Assembly: GCF_049860565.1 (NCBI RefSeq)
Contig: NZ_CP172056.1
Coordinates: 4,154,001-4,218,000, forward strand
DNA from: Desulfitobacterium_A nosdiversum
GTDB lineage: Bacteria; Bacillota; Desulfitobacteriia; Desulfitobacteriales; Desulfitobacteriaceae
Direction of reading: 5' to 3'
DNA: 64,000 nucleotides
The translations under genes were made by a program, and so were the position numbers. Position 1 is the stretch's first letter. Every line of letters starts with the position of its first letter. Positions 1 to 9,310 of the stretch are shown here, in pieces. A model generated the notes under the pieces. That model saw only the letters and a program-made list of their open reading frames with translations. It did not search any database and was not told where the DNA came from.

Positions 1-1
1 C

Positions 2-754
2 TTGGGTAATGCCTGGATCGATTATCTTCCAAAGGGTTTATCGGGAGCCAAAAACCTTATGAATAGCTGGATTATCGCAGGTATTGTTCCTGTGGCGTCC
101 ATCACAACGACAATGGGTGCCTTTGGGATAATGGTTGAGGACAGGGTACAAAATAACAGCAGGGACTTTTATGCATCACCTATTAAACGAAGTAAAATTG
201 TCGGCGGGTATATTCTGAATGCCTTTGTCATAGGTGTCATCATGAGTTTGATTACTTTTGCAATAGGGGAAATATATATCACTGTCAGCGGAGGAACATT
301 TTTATCCTTCGTTTCTATGTTAAAGTTATTTTATATAATGATAATTTCTGTAATGGCATCCAGCTCTATGATATTTTTTCTTGTCAGCTTTTTTTCAAGC
401 ATAAGTGCCTTTACAACAGCAAGTACTATTTTAGGAACGCTTATAGGCTTTTTAACCGGAATTTATTTACCAATCGGAACATTACCTGATGCCGTGCAAT
501 GGATAGTTAAACTGTTTCCGATATCTTATGCTGGAGCTCTAATGCGGCAAATTATGCTTGAAGAACCTGTTGCCATTAGCTTTGCAGGGGTTCCAGAAAG
601 TTACGTTTCAGATTTCAAGAGAATGATGGGGGTCACCTATACCTATGGCGAATATACACCTACAGCTGCAATGTTTACTTTAGTTCTTATTGCTACCGCT
701 TTTGCATTCTTTGCCCTTGCATTATGGAATCTTTCAAGAAAAAGAAAAATTTAA
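2..754 (+). CDS. ABC-2 type transporter permease, 5' end outside window
   Basis: The reading frame is open to the left edge, so the N-terminus is missing; the visible 250 residues are the membrane part of an ABC-2 exporter permease. About five hydrophobic segments are visible (near residues 20-45, 70-95, 105-135, 140-165 and 220-243). Between the first two lies the conserved cytoplasmic stretch containing DFYASPIKRSKIVGGY, typical of drug, bacitracin or lantibiotic exporters. The ATPase partner is presumably just upstream, outside the window. The substrate cannot be read from the sequence. The family assignment is from motif and topology. Confidence 0.85.
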   Translation: MGNAWIDYLPKGLSGAKNLMNSWIIAGIVPVASITTTMGAFGIMVEDRVQNNSRDFYASPIKRSKIVGGYILNAFVIGVIMSLITFAIGEIYITVSGGTFLSFVSMLKLFYIMIISVMASSSMIFFLVSFFSSISAFTTASTILGTLIGFLTGIYLPIGTLPDAVQWIVKLFPISYAGALMRQIMLEEPVAISFAGVPESYVSDFKRMMGVTYTYGEYTPTAAMFTLVLIATAFAFFALALWNLSRKRKI

Positions 755-863
755 GATTAAATACAAATAACGGGTTCCGATAAGAAGTTCAAAACTACGA
801 ATCGCGTTTAAATTCACATCAACTTTCTCACAAGTAATCACGGGTATAAGCTCTACTAAAACT

Positions 864-903
864 CAACGAGGAAGACTGTAATTTTTACCGGTCTTCCTCG
901 TTG
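864..903. terminator. Hairpin after the ABC permease
   Basis: Two perfect 13-base arms (864-876, CAACGAGGAAGAC, and 891-903) surround a 14-base loop. There is no clean T-run behind the right arm, so it is a probable rather than a canonical intrinsic terminator. It lies 110 bases after the permease stop. The rest of 755-1028 shows nothing else recognisable. Confidence 0.5.
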
Positions 904-1028
904 GCATTATGCCCGATTTAGTTTCCATTAGTCTAAGGGTGTTCTAAATGTCACTGGTTTAAATTCAGATAGGCTTACTTCACATTTCAAGAAAATTACG
1001 CAATTAAATTTAATAGAAATCCAAGAAT

Positions 1029-1769
1029 TTATTTTAGCAGATAATTCTTTTTAATATACTCAATCCATTTACTTTGCATTTCGTTCTCTGTTATTCCAAA
1101 AACATCTACAAAGTTATTAGGTGATTTAATTAATTTATATAACTTATCATAGCCAAACTCTTCAATTATTGATTCTACTATGGTGTATGAGTATTGATAC
1201 CCATTACGTTTGAAAAACGTTTCAAATTCCTCGCCAGTATCTAAATCTTTGAATGTAGGCAGCATATCACTTACTAATCCATTCTTAACGGTTTTTCTTA
1301 TCCAGTTTTCATTATTGTCTTTTGCTTCGTAACATGCAATTCCTTCATTCAGCCATCTGGGTGTATCCTCATTTATTTCATTTACTATAATATGCACAAA
1401 CTCATGTACGGCTGTATTTAATACGTTATCAAATTCTGAACCTGGTGGTGGATTTAAAGGAGACGCTATTGCAATTTTACCTACCCCAATCCCCCCTCTT
1501 ATCCAATCAGGTGCATTTGGAAATCCTAAAGCAATATGAAGTTGATTAAGGTCTGAATGAATCTCAATAGTCAATTTCTCTTGAAGTTGTTGATTAAAAT
1601 TAGTGGTAATTCTTTTATAATTATTTTCAAGAACATCTGCCACTTTATCGATACATGTTGTATCTGTTTCTGTGTAATAAATTATAAAATGTTGAGTTTC
1701 TTTTTTGAAATTTAATTGGTAATCCTTCTCTTTACAAATCTCTTTCCCGTTGATATTTATATATTCCAT
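1029..1769 (-). CDS. Gluzincin-type zinc metallopeptidase-like protein (peptidase MA-like)
   Basis: A 246-residue protein with the zinc motif HEFVH at about residues 122-126. It is followed about 20 residues later by RWLNEGIACYE, which supplies the third ligand glutamate. This pattern is that of peptidase-MA-like gluzincins, which are mostly uncharacterised hydrolases. There is no signal peptide or membrane segment, so a cytoplasmic location is likely. The longer frame starts at 1790, but AGAAGGAG then lies inside its first codons. I chose the ATG at 1769, seven codons later, because that AGAAGGAG is correctly spaced before it. Substrate and role are unknown. Confidence 0.75.
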   Translation of the reverse strand: MEYININGKEICKEKDYQLNFKKETQHFIIYYTETDTTCIDKVADVLENNYKRITTNFNQQLQEKLTIEIHSDLNQLHIALGFPNAPDWIRGGIGVGKIAIASPLNPPPGSEFDNVLNTAVHEFVHIIVNEINEDTPRWLNEGIACYEAKDNNENWIRKTVKNGLVSDMLPTFKDLDTGEEFETFFKRNGYQYSYTIVESIIEEFGYDKLYKLIKSPNNFVDVFGITENEMQSKWIEYIKKNYLLK

Positions 1770-1865
1770 GTAAATGCTCCTTCTAGTCAAATATAAATAA
1801 TCTTTACTTCGCTATTTCCTACCATTACGTCAAAACACAAGAATAATGTGATTTATATTTGAATC

Positions 1866-2330
1866 TTACGCAATGCCAAATTCAAGTTTAAGTTTTTCGT
1901 ACCTGTTTTTTTCATGTGCCTTAATTTCGAAAGTAGGATTATACAAACAGTGCTGAAAAACATCCGCATCTATTAAAACTTCATTAAAATCAGAATGGAC
2001 GACTTCTTTTTCACTATGGGTATAGATAGCATCGCAAATCATTTTAGTTTCATCAACATTTGTTATCTGTAATGATGTAAGTATTTCTCTTGCCAAGATA
2101 GCACCTTTACTTGCATGGTCTTTGGGGTCCATTTTGACATATGAATATATGTCATGAAGCATACCTGCCATTGTTGCAAGTTCAGCGTTTTCTCTACGCT
2201 TTAATGCAATCAATGTACAGAATTGAGCAACACCATATAAATGTAAATAAGCACACCTTCGTTCTTCAACATCTGTAATATTCAAAAGTATTTCATCAAT
2301 ATATTTTCTTAAAATTTCAATTCTGTCCAT
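1866..2330 (-). CDS. HD-domain phosphohydrolase-like protein
   Basis: A 154-residue single-domain HD protein. The expected metal ligands are visible in order: His30, the His59-Asp60 pair in GMLHDIYSY, His72 in DHASKGA, His105 in IYTHSEKE, and an aspartate in LIDADVFQH. HD proteins of this size hydrolyse nucleotides or other phosphate esters, but the substrate cannot be predicted here. It lies 96 bases downstream of the unknown gene at 2413-2949 and upstream of the metallopeptidase gene, all on the minus strand. They may be co-transcribed, although their functions show no obvious link. Confidence 0.8.
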   Translation of the reverse strand: MDRIEILRKYIDEILLNITDVEERRCAYLHLYGVAQFCTLIALKRRENAELATMAGMLHDIYSYVKMDPKDHASKGAILAREILTSLQITNVDETKMICDAIYTHSEKEVVHSDFNEVLIDADVFQHCLYNPTFEIKAHEKNRYEKLKLEFGIA

Positions 2331-2412
2331 AAAGTTTCACCTCACCAATAATAATCATTATCCTAGGAATGCGTCACAACATACGAATAATGCGTACTAA
2401 TCTACTACATTG

Positions 2413-2949
2413 CTATTCAAGATTGTTGCTGTTCCTGTACTTTTTAGGTATTAAAATATTTGATATTTCAACGGCTTGTTCTCTGTTTTTACAAGGCGCT
2501 GAAATTAAAATGCCATCTTTATTACTCCAACTATATTGACTACTTCCTTCTTGGTCTCGAATAGATATGGTCACCTGTTTAAATACGTTATTATAGAATA
2601 AATCACCATAGATACTTTTGTCTCCTGATTTTAGGGTTAGTGGAATCTTCTTATAGTTATCAACCTCCTGTATAAAATCGGAGTAGTCAAAAACTTTATC
2701 CTCAATAATTATTTTTCCATCAAATTTATCAAATGAACTAAAGAATCCTATTGTATATTTACCTTTAATCTCAATATTAACGGGTTCTTCATATCCTGAA
2801 TTTCCCACTTGGTACCTTACTCCACTATACTTGTAATCAATATTTCTAAAGGTAAATGCTCTGAAAATTCCTATGGTTATGATTAATGCAACTACAAAAA
2901 TGATTAGTCTTTTTTTATCTTGATTGATATAGCTGGTGAAATTTAACAC
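2413..2949 (-). CDS. Membrane-anchored protein of unknown function
   Basis: I do not recognise this 178-residue protein. One hydrophobic helix near residues 14-31, preceded by QDKKR, suggests an N-in membrane anchor. The remaining 145 residues would then be outside the cell and are rich in alternating hydrophobic and charged residues typical of a small beta-rich domain. The cysteine in SAPCKNREQ is single. It is the first of three minus-strand small genes. No promoter was clearly identified in 2950-3135. Confidence 0.6.
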   Translation of the reverse strand: MLNFTSYINQDKKRLIIFVVALIITIGIFRAFTFRNIDYKYSGVRYQVGNSGYEEPVNIEIKGKYTIGFFSSFDKFDGKIIIEDKVFDYSDFIQEVDNYKKIPLTLKSGDKSIYGDLFYNNVFKQVTISIRDQEGSSQYSWSNKDGILISAPCKNREQAVEISNILIPKKYRNSNNLE

Positions 2950-3210
2950 ATTATCACTTCCTAATTATTAATCACTTACCTTCTTAAATATAACTTTTGT
3001 AAGAAAAAATCTCATAAGGTCTCCATGGTATAATCATACATTATGCTACAGCTGCGTACTAACTTGAGATTTATTCCATATTATAACATAAGTTCAAATT
3101 AGATGCCTTTGGTTTTAAACATCTTTACTGTTTAAATGGTTATTCACACCAAGAATTACACGCCTAACAAATTTGTTAATGCTGTGAATTTAATTGTGAT
3201 TTCTCGTGTA

Positions 3211-3350
3211 CCCGGCAAAATCTATATGCCTTCAACAACACCGCGGCAAAAGATTTCTGCCGTCAAACGCTTTGGTGGGGATACCATCGAAATCGTTCTG
3301 ACCGGGGATACCTTTGATGATTCATCAAAAAGAGCACAAGCGCGTTGTGA
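3211..3350 (+). pseudogene. Internal fragment of ilvA (threonine dehydratase), duplicated
   Basis: These 140 bases align without gaps to 15686-15825 inside the intact ilvA of this window; my hand count gives about 124 identical positions (roughly 88%). The encoded piece starts at PGKIYMPSTTPRQ and runs to RAQARC, only about 46 of 415 residues. It sits in a 96-codon open frame (3136-3426) whose flanks are unrelated to ilvA and have no ribosome binding site. It is therefore a decayed duplicate, not a gene. The divergence is mostly at synonymous positions, so the copy came from an ilvA-like gene rather than from a very recent duplication. Confidence 0.85.
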
Positions 3351-3368
3351 TGATACAGCATATAAAAA

Positions 3369-3416
3369 CCCCCGGATAAGGAGACTTTTTAAGGCTTCCT
3401 TATCCGGGGGTTTCGT
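3369..3416. terminator. Strong bidirectional terminator
   Basis: Perfect 14-base arms (3369-3382 CCCCCGGATAAGGA and 3397-3410) with a 14-base loop. It is preceded by AAAAA and followed by TTTCGTTTATT, so it can act in both directions. It separates the ilvA fragment from the minus-strand dmsC fragment and may have been the original terminator of the latter. Confidence 0.85.
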
Positions 3417-3437
3417 TTATTCCTAGTTTAATTTATC

Positions 3438-3860
3438 CTAATTTAATCCGATCATAATCGACACGGCAGATCCATAAAAAACATACCGTCCGATGAATTC
3501 ACCGACAAAAACCAGAGCGAGTGCCAGATAGACCAGATTCAAAGGAATCGCTTTTTTTCCGGCTCGCTTAAGCGTATAGATTAGGAGCCCAACTCCTGCT
3601 AAGGAGATCAGTCCTCTGAACACCAGAACCGCAACATAACTTCCCGTAAGCAAATGAGCCGAGGCCTGAGCTGCTGCATTACCGCTTCCGAGGCTGCTAA
3701 TAAATACGGGCAAGTAAATTAAAGGAAGAACAACTGCTGCAATCGCAACCCAGCTTATCTTCTTAAGTTGAGCTGAAACCGCCGAAATAAGTTCCGCTCC
3801 TTTAGCTGCATAAGCAATTAAGGCAGCAGCGCCCAAACTTCCCAAGGCGCACCCATACCC
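3438..3860 (-). pseudogene. 3' fragment of a DmsC-like membrane anchor gene
   Basis: The readable 135 residues correspond to the last half of a DmsC/NrfD-type anchor subunit. They contain four hydrophobic helices and end in GEFIGRYVFYGSAVSIMIGLN, closely like the end of the DmsC encoded at 56591-57418 (GELIGRSLFY). A full DmsC is about 270-290 residues, so the N-terminal half is missing. The only start available is a TTG at 3845 with no ribosome binding site. The frame runs on across about 3860, where the opposite strand becomes a radical SAM gene. This marks a rearrangement junction. It is probably the relic of a third molybdoenzyme operon. Confidence 0.75.
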
Positions 3861-4729
3861 GTTTATATACCTCAGGGGACTTTCTCGATAAAGAAATCCT
3901 GCAAGAGCTTAAAACGACAGGACTTCGCGAGCTTCGTTTCAGCATTAAAATGGAAGATTCTTTAAAATTTCGCCATCAAGTTTATGAACGGATTGCTTTA
4001 GCTAAACAGTATATCCCTGATGTCATGGTCGAAATGCCTGTAATTCCAGGAACTTTGCCTGAAATGAAAGAACTCCTCCTTGAACTGAATCGCCTTGAGA
4101 TTTCCGGGATTAACTTATTGGAATTCTGCTTCCCTTTTCATAGCGCTGAGGAATTTATTAAACGCGGTTTTAAGGTTAAAAATCCCCCCTTCAAAGTCCT
4201 CTACAACTACTGGTATGCAGGTGGGCTTCCCATCTCCCGGAGTGAGCTCGAATGTCTGAATCTCGTCGAATTTGCCCTTGACGAGAAACTCAAACTCGGT
4301 GTTCATTACTGCTCCGTTGAGAATAAACAAACCGGTCAAATTTATCAGCAGAACTATGGTCAGAAAGTCTCTCCCCTCATGTATTTTTCCCCTAACGATT
4401 ACTTCTTTAAGTCGGCTAAAGTTTTTGGCGAAGATATCGAGAAAATAAGCAAAGTTTTTAAGAAAAAAAATATGGTCCAGTTTCAATTTAATACTGACTA
4501 TCAATTTCTCGAGTTTCCCGTGAACCAAATTAAGCTGCTTAAAGATTTAGATCTGGAAATTGGCATCTCGACTAATATCATGGAAACGCGCAAAGATGGC
4601 AAATACTTGCGAGAACTTAAAATTGATCTTACTTATCCCCACAGTTTTAATTTGGAAAAGGATATCTAATTTGAGGATCGTCCCTATTTACCTAGCATGC
4701 TTCAATCTATTCTTCAGGAATTGACCTAA
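3848..4729 (+). pseudogene. 5'-truncated radical SAM protein gene
   Basis: The frame containing the ATG at 3950 is open upstream to about 3848 and encodes TSGDFLDKEILQELK and GLRELRFSIK, typical of the second half of a radical SAM barrel. The N-terminal part with the CX3CX2C cluster is absent, so the product cannot be a functional radical SAM enzyme. It resembles the COG2108-type proteins related to pyruvate formate-lyase activase. The main frame stops at 4669, yet the same frame continues for 19 more plausible codons to a second stop at 4727-4729. This suggests an additional nonsense mutation. Confidence 0.7.
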
Positions 4730-4954
4730 ATTCTGAACTCATCAACAAGAATTAGCCTTAGGAAGTTCACCTTCTCTAAATAAGGATTTGGTGAACATAC
4801 AATGACAGTATAATTTTGCCAGAGTATAATTAAGCTATCTTATAAAAAGCATAACTTAGATTTACACAAAATTATATTCCCTAACACTAGCTTTAAGCCC
4901 TTATATTACTATATTATTTTGTAATATTATTCATATAAGGATGGTGTTTAAAAT

Positions 4955-7033
4955 ATGAAACTTCTTAAGCAACCATTAAGCCCGCTAATTTTAAAAAGAG
5001 AAAATAATGAATCGACGGAACCCCTTAATGATGAAATTATTCTCGCGAAACAAATCACCACTGAAAAAATCCAAATTATTAATAATAGTCTAACACCTTC
5101 CCAGTTGGATCTTATTCGTCCAGAAATATTAGAATCGTGGATGAGATCGAAACATTTTGGTCTTAATCTTCTTAACTTTAATTATGGGCCAACTATTGAG
5201 AAAACTGCTTTTGAAGATCTACAAAATAAAAATGCCCTTTTAATGAAGGCTGCCAATCCCCATCTTCGACAATTAACATCCTTAATATCAAGTCCCTGCA
5301 TGATTGCTTTATCAGACGAAAAAGGAGTTATGCTCCAAATAAATATCAACAATAATATTTTCAAAAAAGTGATTGATGATTTCAATTTTATCCCGGGGGT
5401 TATTTGGTCTGAAGAAACCATAGGGACCTGCTCCCATTCATTAAGTTTATTATACAGAATACCTGTGCAGCTCTCTGCTCCCGAACACTACTGCGAGACT
5501 TATAACTCTTACAACCTTTCCAGCTCATCCGCTCCAATTATTGATATAAATAATAATGTAATAGGAACTATTATCCTGATTAGCTCCTCTTTATATCTTC
5601 AGAATGCACATTCATTAGCGTTGGTAGCTTCTGTGGCTGAAGCGATTCAACGAGAATTGCACCTTATTTCTAATCGAGAATTATTCAGTGTTGTCTTGGA
5701 AGCCGCTGATGAAGCGATGATTATTATCAATACGAATGGACAAATAACGAAAGCGAATAACCATGCCGTTGAAATACTGGGCTATCCGATGTCAAACCTT
5801 ATAGGCACACAAATAGAGGACATATTAGGAAAGCAAGCGTTTATTAAAACTGTGTTGGAGACTGGGAAACCGATCTCTGATACTGAAATATATTTAGAAA
5901 AGCGTAATCAAAAGCTGTACCTACGCTCTGCAAGGACAGTAGCGGATTATTACGGAAGAAATAGTGGTTGCGTTCTCATTCTTAGGAAGCCACAAACCCT
6001 AATAAAGAAGGTTACTGCAACCAGTGGTCTTATAACTAAATTTAATTTTGAAAAAATTAAAGGCCAATCTCCTCAGCTGATGCAATCAATTAACTTAGCG
6101 AAAAAGTTCGCTGTATTGGACGGCAATATTTTGATTCAGGGTGAAAGTGGAACAGGTAAAGAGATGTTTGCCCAGTCTATTCATAATGAAAATAACCCAA
6201 ACGGTCCCTTTATCGCAATAAATTGTACCGCTATACCTAAAGACCTTATTGAAAGCGAACTATTTGGCTATGAAGGCGGAGCGTTTACTGGTGCTGAACG
6301 TCAGGGGCACAAGGGAAAAATTGAATTGGCAAACGGAGGAACCTTATTTCTGGATGAAATTGGTGATATGCCTCTATCGCTCCAGCCTATATTACTCAGG
6401 GTACTGGAAGAGAAACAAGTCATGCGCATAGGGGGCAATTATTATATTCCTGTGAACTTTAGATTAATTGCAGCTACCAACCAAAATCTCCTTAATCTTG
6501 TGGAAAAGAAACAATTTCGCGAAGATTTATACTATCGCTTAGATGTATTTTCCTTGTCCATTCCTCCACTACGGGATAGAGGTAATGATATTATTGAGTT
6601 GGCAAACCATTTTATCGCTAGCATTGCTGAAAAGCAGCAAAAGCCTGCACCTACTTTAGATGAGGCCGCAATTTACAGGCTACTGCGGTATAATTGGCCC
6701 GGTAATGTGAGACAGCTTCAAAACGCTATGCTTTATGCCGTCAGCGCTACCAATGACGATAAGATTAAACCGGAAAACTTGCCCACAACGATCCGAGAAT
6801 CGACCGTTACATTTAACCGCAATCCAGTTTCAGCTGAGAAAGTGATTATTTTAGCTAAGGACAATACGGATGATCGCCTTTCTATGAAAGAAATGGAAAA
6901 AAAAATGATTATACAGTCTCTATTACAAACAGAAAATAATATTACGAAAACGGCGCGTTTACTGGAAATAAGCAAATCAACCTTATATCGAAAGCTAAAA
7001 GAATATAACTTACTGAACGAAATAAGAAAATAA
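4955..7033 (+). CDS. Sigma-54-dependent transcriptional activator (GAF-PAS-AAA+-Fis)
   Basis: A 692-residue enhancer-binding protein of the AcoR type. An N-terminal GAF-like sensory region (about 80-230) is followed by a PAS domain (about 240-345). The AAA+ domain has Walker A GESGTGKE near residue 395, the sigma-54 contact loop GAFTGA near 442, and Walker B GGTLFLDEIGD. A Fis-type helix-turn-helix ends the protein (about 655-685). It should activate a -24/-12 promoter in response to a small molecule, possibly with redox or flavin sensing through PAS. The nearest plausible targets are the cytochrome and flavoprotein genes at 8.7-11.4 kb, but I could not find a convincing -24/-12 element there. 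The start is the ATG after AAGGATGG. Confidence 0.93.
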   Translation: MKLLKQPLSPLILKRENNESTEPLNDEIILAKQITTEKIQIINNSLTPSQLDLIRPEILESWMRSKHFGLNLLNFNYGPTIEKTAFEDLQNKNALLMKAANPHLRQLTSLISSPCMIALSDEKGVMLQININNNIFKKVIDDFNFIPGVIWSEETIGTCSHSLSLLYRIPVQLSAPEHYCETYNSYNLSSSSAPIIDINNNVIGTIILISSSLYLQNAHSLALVASVAEAIQRELHLISNRELFSVVLEAADEAMIIINTNGQITKANNHAVEILGYPMSNLIGTQIEDILGKQAFIKTVLETGKPISDTEIYLEKRNQKLYLRSARTVADYYGRNSGCVLILRKPQTLIKKVTATSGLITKFNFEKIKGQSPQLMQSINLAKKFAVLDGNILIQGESGTGKEMFAQSIHNENNPNGPFIAINCTAIPKDLIESELFGYEGGAFTGAERQGHKGKIELANGGTLFLDEIGDMPLSLQPILLRVLEEKQVMRIGGNYYIPVNFRLIAATNQNLLNLVEKKQFREDLYYRLDVFSLSIPPLRDRGNDIIELANHFIASIAEKQQKPAPTLDEAAIYRLLRYNWPGNVRQLQNAMLYAVSATNDDKIKPENLPTTIRESTVTFNRNPVSAEKVIILAKDNTDDRLSMKEMEKKMIIQSLLQTENNITKTARLLEISKSTLYRKLKEYNLLNEIRK

Positions 7034-7045
7034 AGCAAAAACCAT

Positions 7046-7095
7046 AATACCCAACAGTATAGACTCATATGGCTACGCTGTTGGGTATTCTTTGT
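7046..7095. terminator. Terminator of the sigma-54 activator gene
   Basis: Twelve-base perfect arms AATACCCAACAG (7046-7057) and its complement (7078-7089) enclose a 20-base loop and are followed by CTTTGTTTAATT. It lies between convergent genes and probably serves the plus-strand activator gene. Confidence 0.75.
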
Positions 7096-7125
7096 TTAAT
7101 TATTCGATGGTTAAGTTCAATAATC

Positions 7126-7998
7126 TCAAAGTTCAGCTTCCTTAAGAGTATCCCATATTATAATAGCGGTATAAATATTCATCCTGGTAGCTATATTGGA
7201 TAGATCAGCACCAATCAATTCTTCAATTCTAGCAACCCGATAATAAAGCGTATTAACATGTATAAACAGACTATCTGCTGTAATTTTCAAGGCAAAACCA
7301 TTATTAGAGAGTTTTCTTAGAGTATCCATTAGATAGTCATTGTCAATTAATTTACCCAGAGTTTTATGACAAAAGCTCTGAAGAATTTCAATATCCTGTG
7401 AAAAAATCCAGGAAAACAATCCTAAATCTGAAAATTGCTGAGTAAAACTTTTCTTTCCCTTAATTTTGGATAAACTTAATGCAATGCGAGCTTGATTAAA
7501 ACTTTTTTTCAGCTTTAATATTGGATACGGCTGTCCAATGCCTTGGGAAACCCCTATATTGAAACGTTCTTCAATAGCCTCTTTATATTTGATTAACTTT
7601 AGATAATAAGGGTCTTCCTTCAAAGTCGTAGTAATAAAACGAGCCGGTACGATAACGATCAAATAATTTTGTCCAGCAATCGAGATGATATTAAATCTCA
7701 TTTTTAAAATATAATTCTTGCTAAAGGTTCTTAACTGATACCAGTCGATCTTATCGTTCGTCAGATCTATTTCAATTATTGCAGCATAGTAAGGTATAGT
7801 TAGATCAATTTCATCTTTGCTTAGCCCGATGATTTCACTAATACATGCATTGCTTTTCGAGAATAGATATCTCATCAATTCCATTTCAAATTCTTCTCTG
7901 TGATTGTTTACTTTCATCCATTTTCCATAGTATGACGGTGCAGCATATTCTCCGTTATCAATTTCTGCACCAAGTAGACTTCTTGATTCTACAAGCAT
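7126..7998 (-). CDS. PucR/CdaR-family transcriptional regulator
   Basis: A 290-residue protein whose last 60 residues form the PucR-type helix-turn-helix: LFIHVNTLYYRVARIEELIG, where the NTLYYRV core is diagnostic. The preceding 180 residues fit the weakly conserved GGDEF-like regulatory domain of CdaR/PucR proteins (GVSQGIGQPYPILKLKKSFNQA). Family members usually respond to organic acids, purines or sugar diacids. It is convergent with the sigma-54 activator and faces away from the cytochrome gene, consistent with a local regulator of the same locus. The start at 7998 has GAGGTGA at the proper distance. The ligand is unknown. Confidence 0.88.
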   Translation of the reverse strand: MLVESRSLLGAEIDNGEYAAPSYYGKWMKVNNHREEFEMELMRYLFSKSNACISEIIGLSKDEIDLTIPYYAAIIEIDLTNDKIDWYQLRTFSKNYILKMRFNIISIAGQNYLIVIVPARFITTTLKEDPYYLKLIKYKEAIEERFNIGVSQGIGQPYPILKLKKSFNQARIALSLSKIKGKKSFTQQFSDLGLFSWIFSQDIEILQSFCHKTLGKLIDNDYLMDTLRKLSNNGFALKITADSLFIHVNTLYYRVARIEELIGADLSNIATRMNIYTAIIIWDTLKEAEL

Positions 7999-8667
7999 AA
8001 TCTATCACCTCATCATAAATTTTTATAATAGAAGCTTATTGCAATATACATACCAGAAGAAATGTATTTTAACTAATCAGAAAAACTTCAGTAGGTATAT
8101 ACTTTATGCTCTTATTCATTAGTCCTCGCCAGTACGATACTACGATTCAAAATAGAACGCCCTGTCAAAATCGGTCGTTTTTTAATTTACAGCGTGTCAT
8201 TATGGATTGAGCTATCAGAGATATTTTCATTCAACTAAAAGTATTAAGGTTTAAACAACTTAGAGTTATATATGCTCATGTTATCCCATTCATTGATTGA
8301 GTCTTACCAGTTCAAAGAAAGCAGAGAAAAGCATGGCTAACAATTTAGAAACACGTTTTCTATTTACAGTAACCCTTTTGTCTAAAACCAGTTATTAATA
8401 GACAAAGTTAAATATAGCTCACAATAATAAGAAGATAGAATATAAGACGTGCGAAATTCAACCGCACGTCTTTTGCTTACTAGATATTTAATAATTTATA
8501 AAAACATAAGTTTTTAAACATTCCTTTAAAAGGTTGTTCATCCAGCAGGAGATTGCATAAATATAAAAAGCTAACTCTTAAATGCAAAATATTTATTTGC
8601 ATATATTAGGAAAAATCTGTTTAGGCGCTCCCTTTAACATTACATAGTGTTAAGGATGATTCTAAGT
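7999..8667. other. Intergenic region, 669 bases
   Basis: AT-rich region with no convincing ORF on either strand. It contains the 19-mer TTAAACAACTTAGAGTTAT at 8251-8269, which recurs exactly at 16828-16846 upstream of the PadR gene, and a small terminator-like hairpin at 8444-8474. It is the upstream region of the minus-strand PucR gene and the downstream region of the minus-strand cytochrome gene. No decisive promoter was identified. Confidence 0.5.
8444..8474 (+). terminator. Terminator-like hairpin
   Basis: Ten-base perfect arms (8444-8453 AAGACGTGCG, 8463-8472) with a nine-base loop followed by TTGCTT. No gene is seen just upstream on the plus strand. On the minus strand it lies about 200 bases past the cytochrome gene and could also act there. 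Confidence 0.5.
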
Positions 8668-9207
8668 TTACTTTGTTTGGAAATAACCTGGAAGGTTATT
8701 CATCCAGGAAAAGTTATGACACTGGGTACACAATACTTGGGATGGTTCATGCATTTTATGACATGTGTAACATTGCAATTCACCGTTATGAGAATCATGC
8801 GGATTGGACTCGTCAAAATTAGTCTTTGCTTTTACATCGTCGTAATTATGGCATTTCAGGCACATTTCTTGAGGAAATTCCCGGGTTTTCATCGGAGATT
8901 CATAATTTCCGGTAATATACTTCATACCTTCCTCTGCTTGAATACTTAGTGAGCTCTCATGGCAATCGTGGCATTTTACTCCAGCTTTAGCATGGGAATT
9001 TGCGAGGAGATTACTGTCATGATAGCTATCATACATTGGCTGCATATTATGGCAAAGTGTGCAAAATTGTGGATTATCACTGGCTTTGACTATTGCAGCT
9101 GTCCCACCGGTCCCGACGATGACGAATGCAATAAGAATGATTAGTATTACCTTTTTATTCAGTAATCGCTTCTTGAATTTCTTTTTCTCTACGATGTCAT
9201 CTTCCAT
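8668..9207 (-). CDS. Membrane-anchored pentaheme cytochrome c (NapC/NirT-related)
   Basis: 179 residues with a basic N-terminus, one transmembrane helix (about 19-41) and five CXXCH heme-binding motifs: CTLCH 49, CHDCH 79, CLKCH 116, CYTCH 146 and CTQCH 160. The N-terminal part resembles the NapC/NirT family of quinol-oxidising cytochromes, which usually have four hemes. The predicted role is to take electrons from menaquinol and pass them to an extracytosolic reductase. The divergently oriented lipoprotein flavoprotein at 9901 is the obvious partner because it lacks any heme domain. The start is supported by GGGAGG seven bases upstream. Covalent heme attachment needs a cytochrome c maturation system, not seen in this window. 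Confidence 0.93.
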   Translation of the reverse strand: MEDDIVEKKKFKKRLLNKKVILIILIAFVIVGTGGTAAIVKASDNPQFCTLCHNMQPMYDSYHDSNLLANSHAKAGVKCHDCHESSLSIQAEEGMKYITGNYESPMKTREFPQEMCLKCHNYDDVKAKTNFDESNPHDSHNGELQCYTCHKMHEPSQVLCTQCHNFSWMNNLPGYFQTK

Positions 9208-9310
9208 TTTGTTCCTCCCTGCTTCTAATTTTTAATGAATCTCCTTGAATTCTGTAAAATTGTATCATTTTGAAATTATGCTTGTCTTCGTTTGAAATTA
9301 CAGTTTAATT

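Noticed and set aside
3136..3426. 96-codon ORF as an intact gene
   Set aside because: Only its centre resembles IlvA, the ends are unrelated, and part of it is the terminator stem; no ribosome binding site.
4115..4528. 137-codon minus-strand frame opposite the radical SAM remnant
   Set aside because: Antisense to a recognisable coding frame, with no ribosome binding site or family resemblance.
8647..9144. Plus-strand frames of 100 and 61 codons at the cytochrome gene
   Set aside because: They are exact antisense shadows of the cytochrome c gene, whose five CXXCH motifs establish the minus strand as coding.
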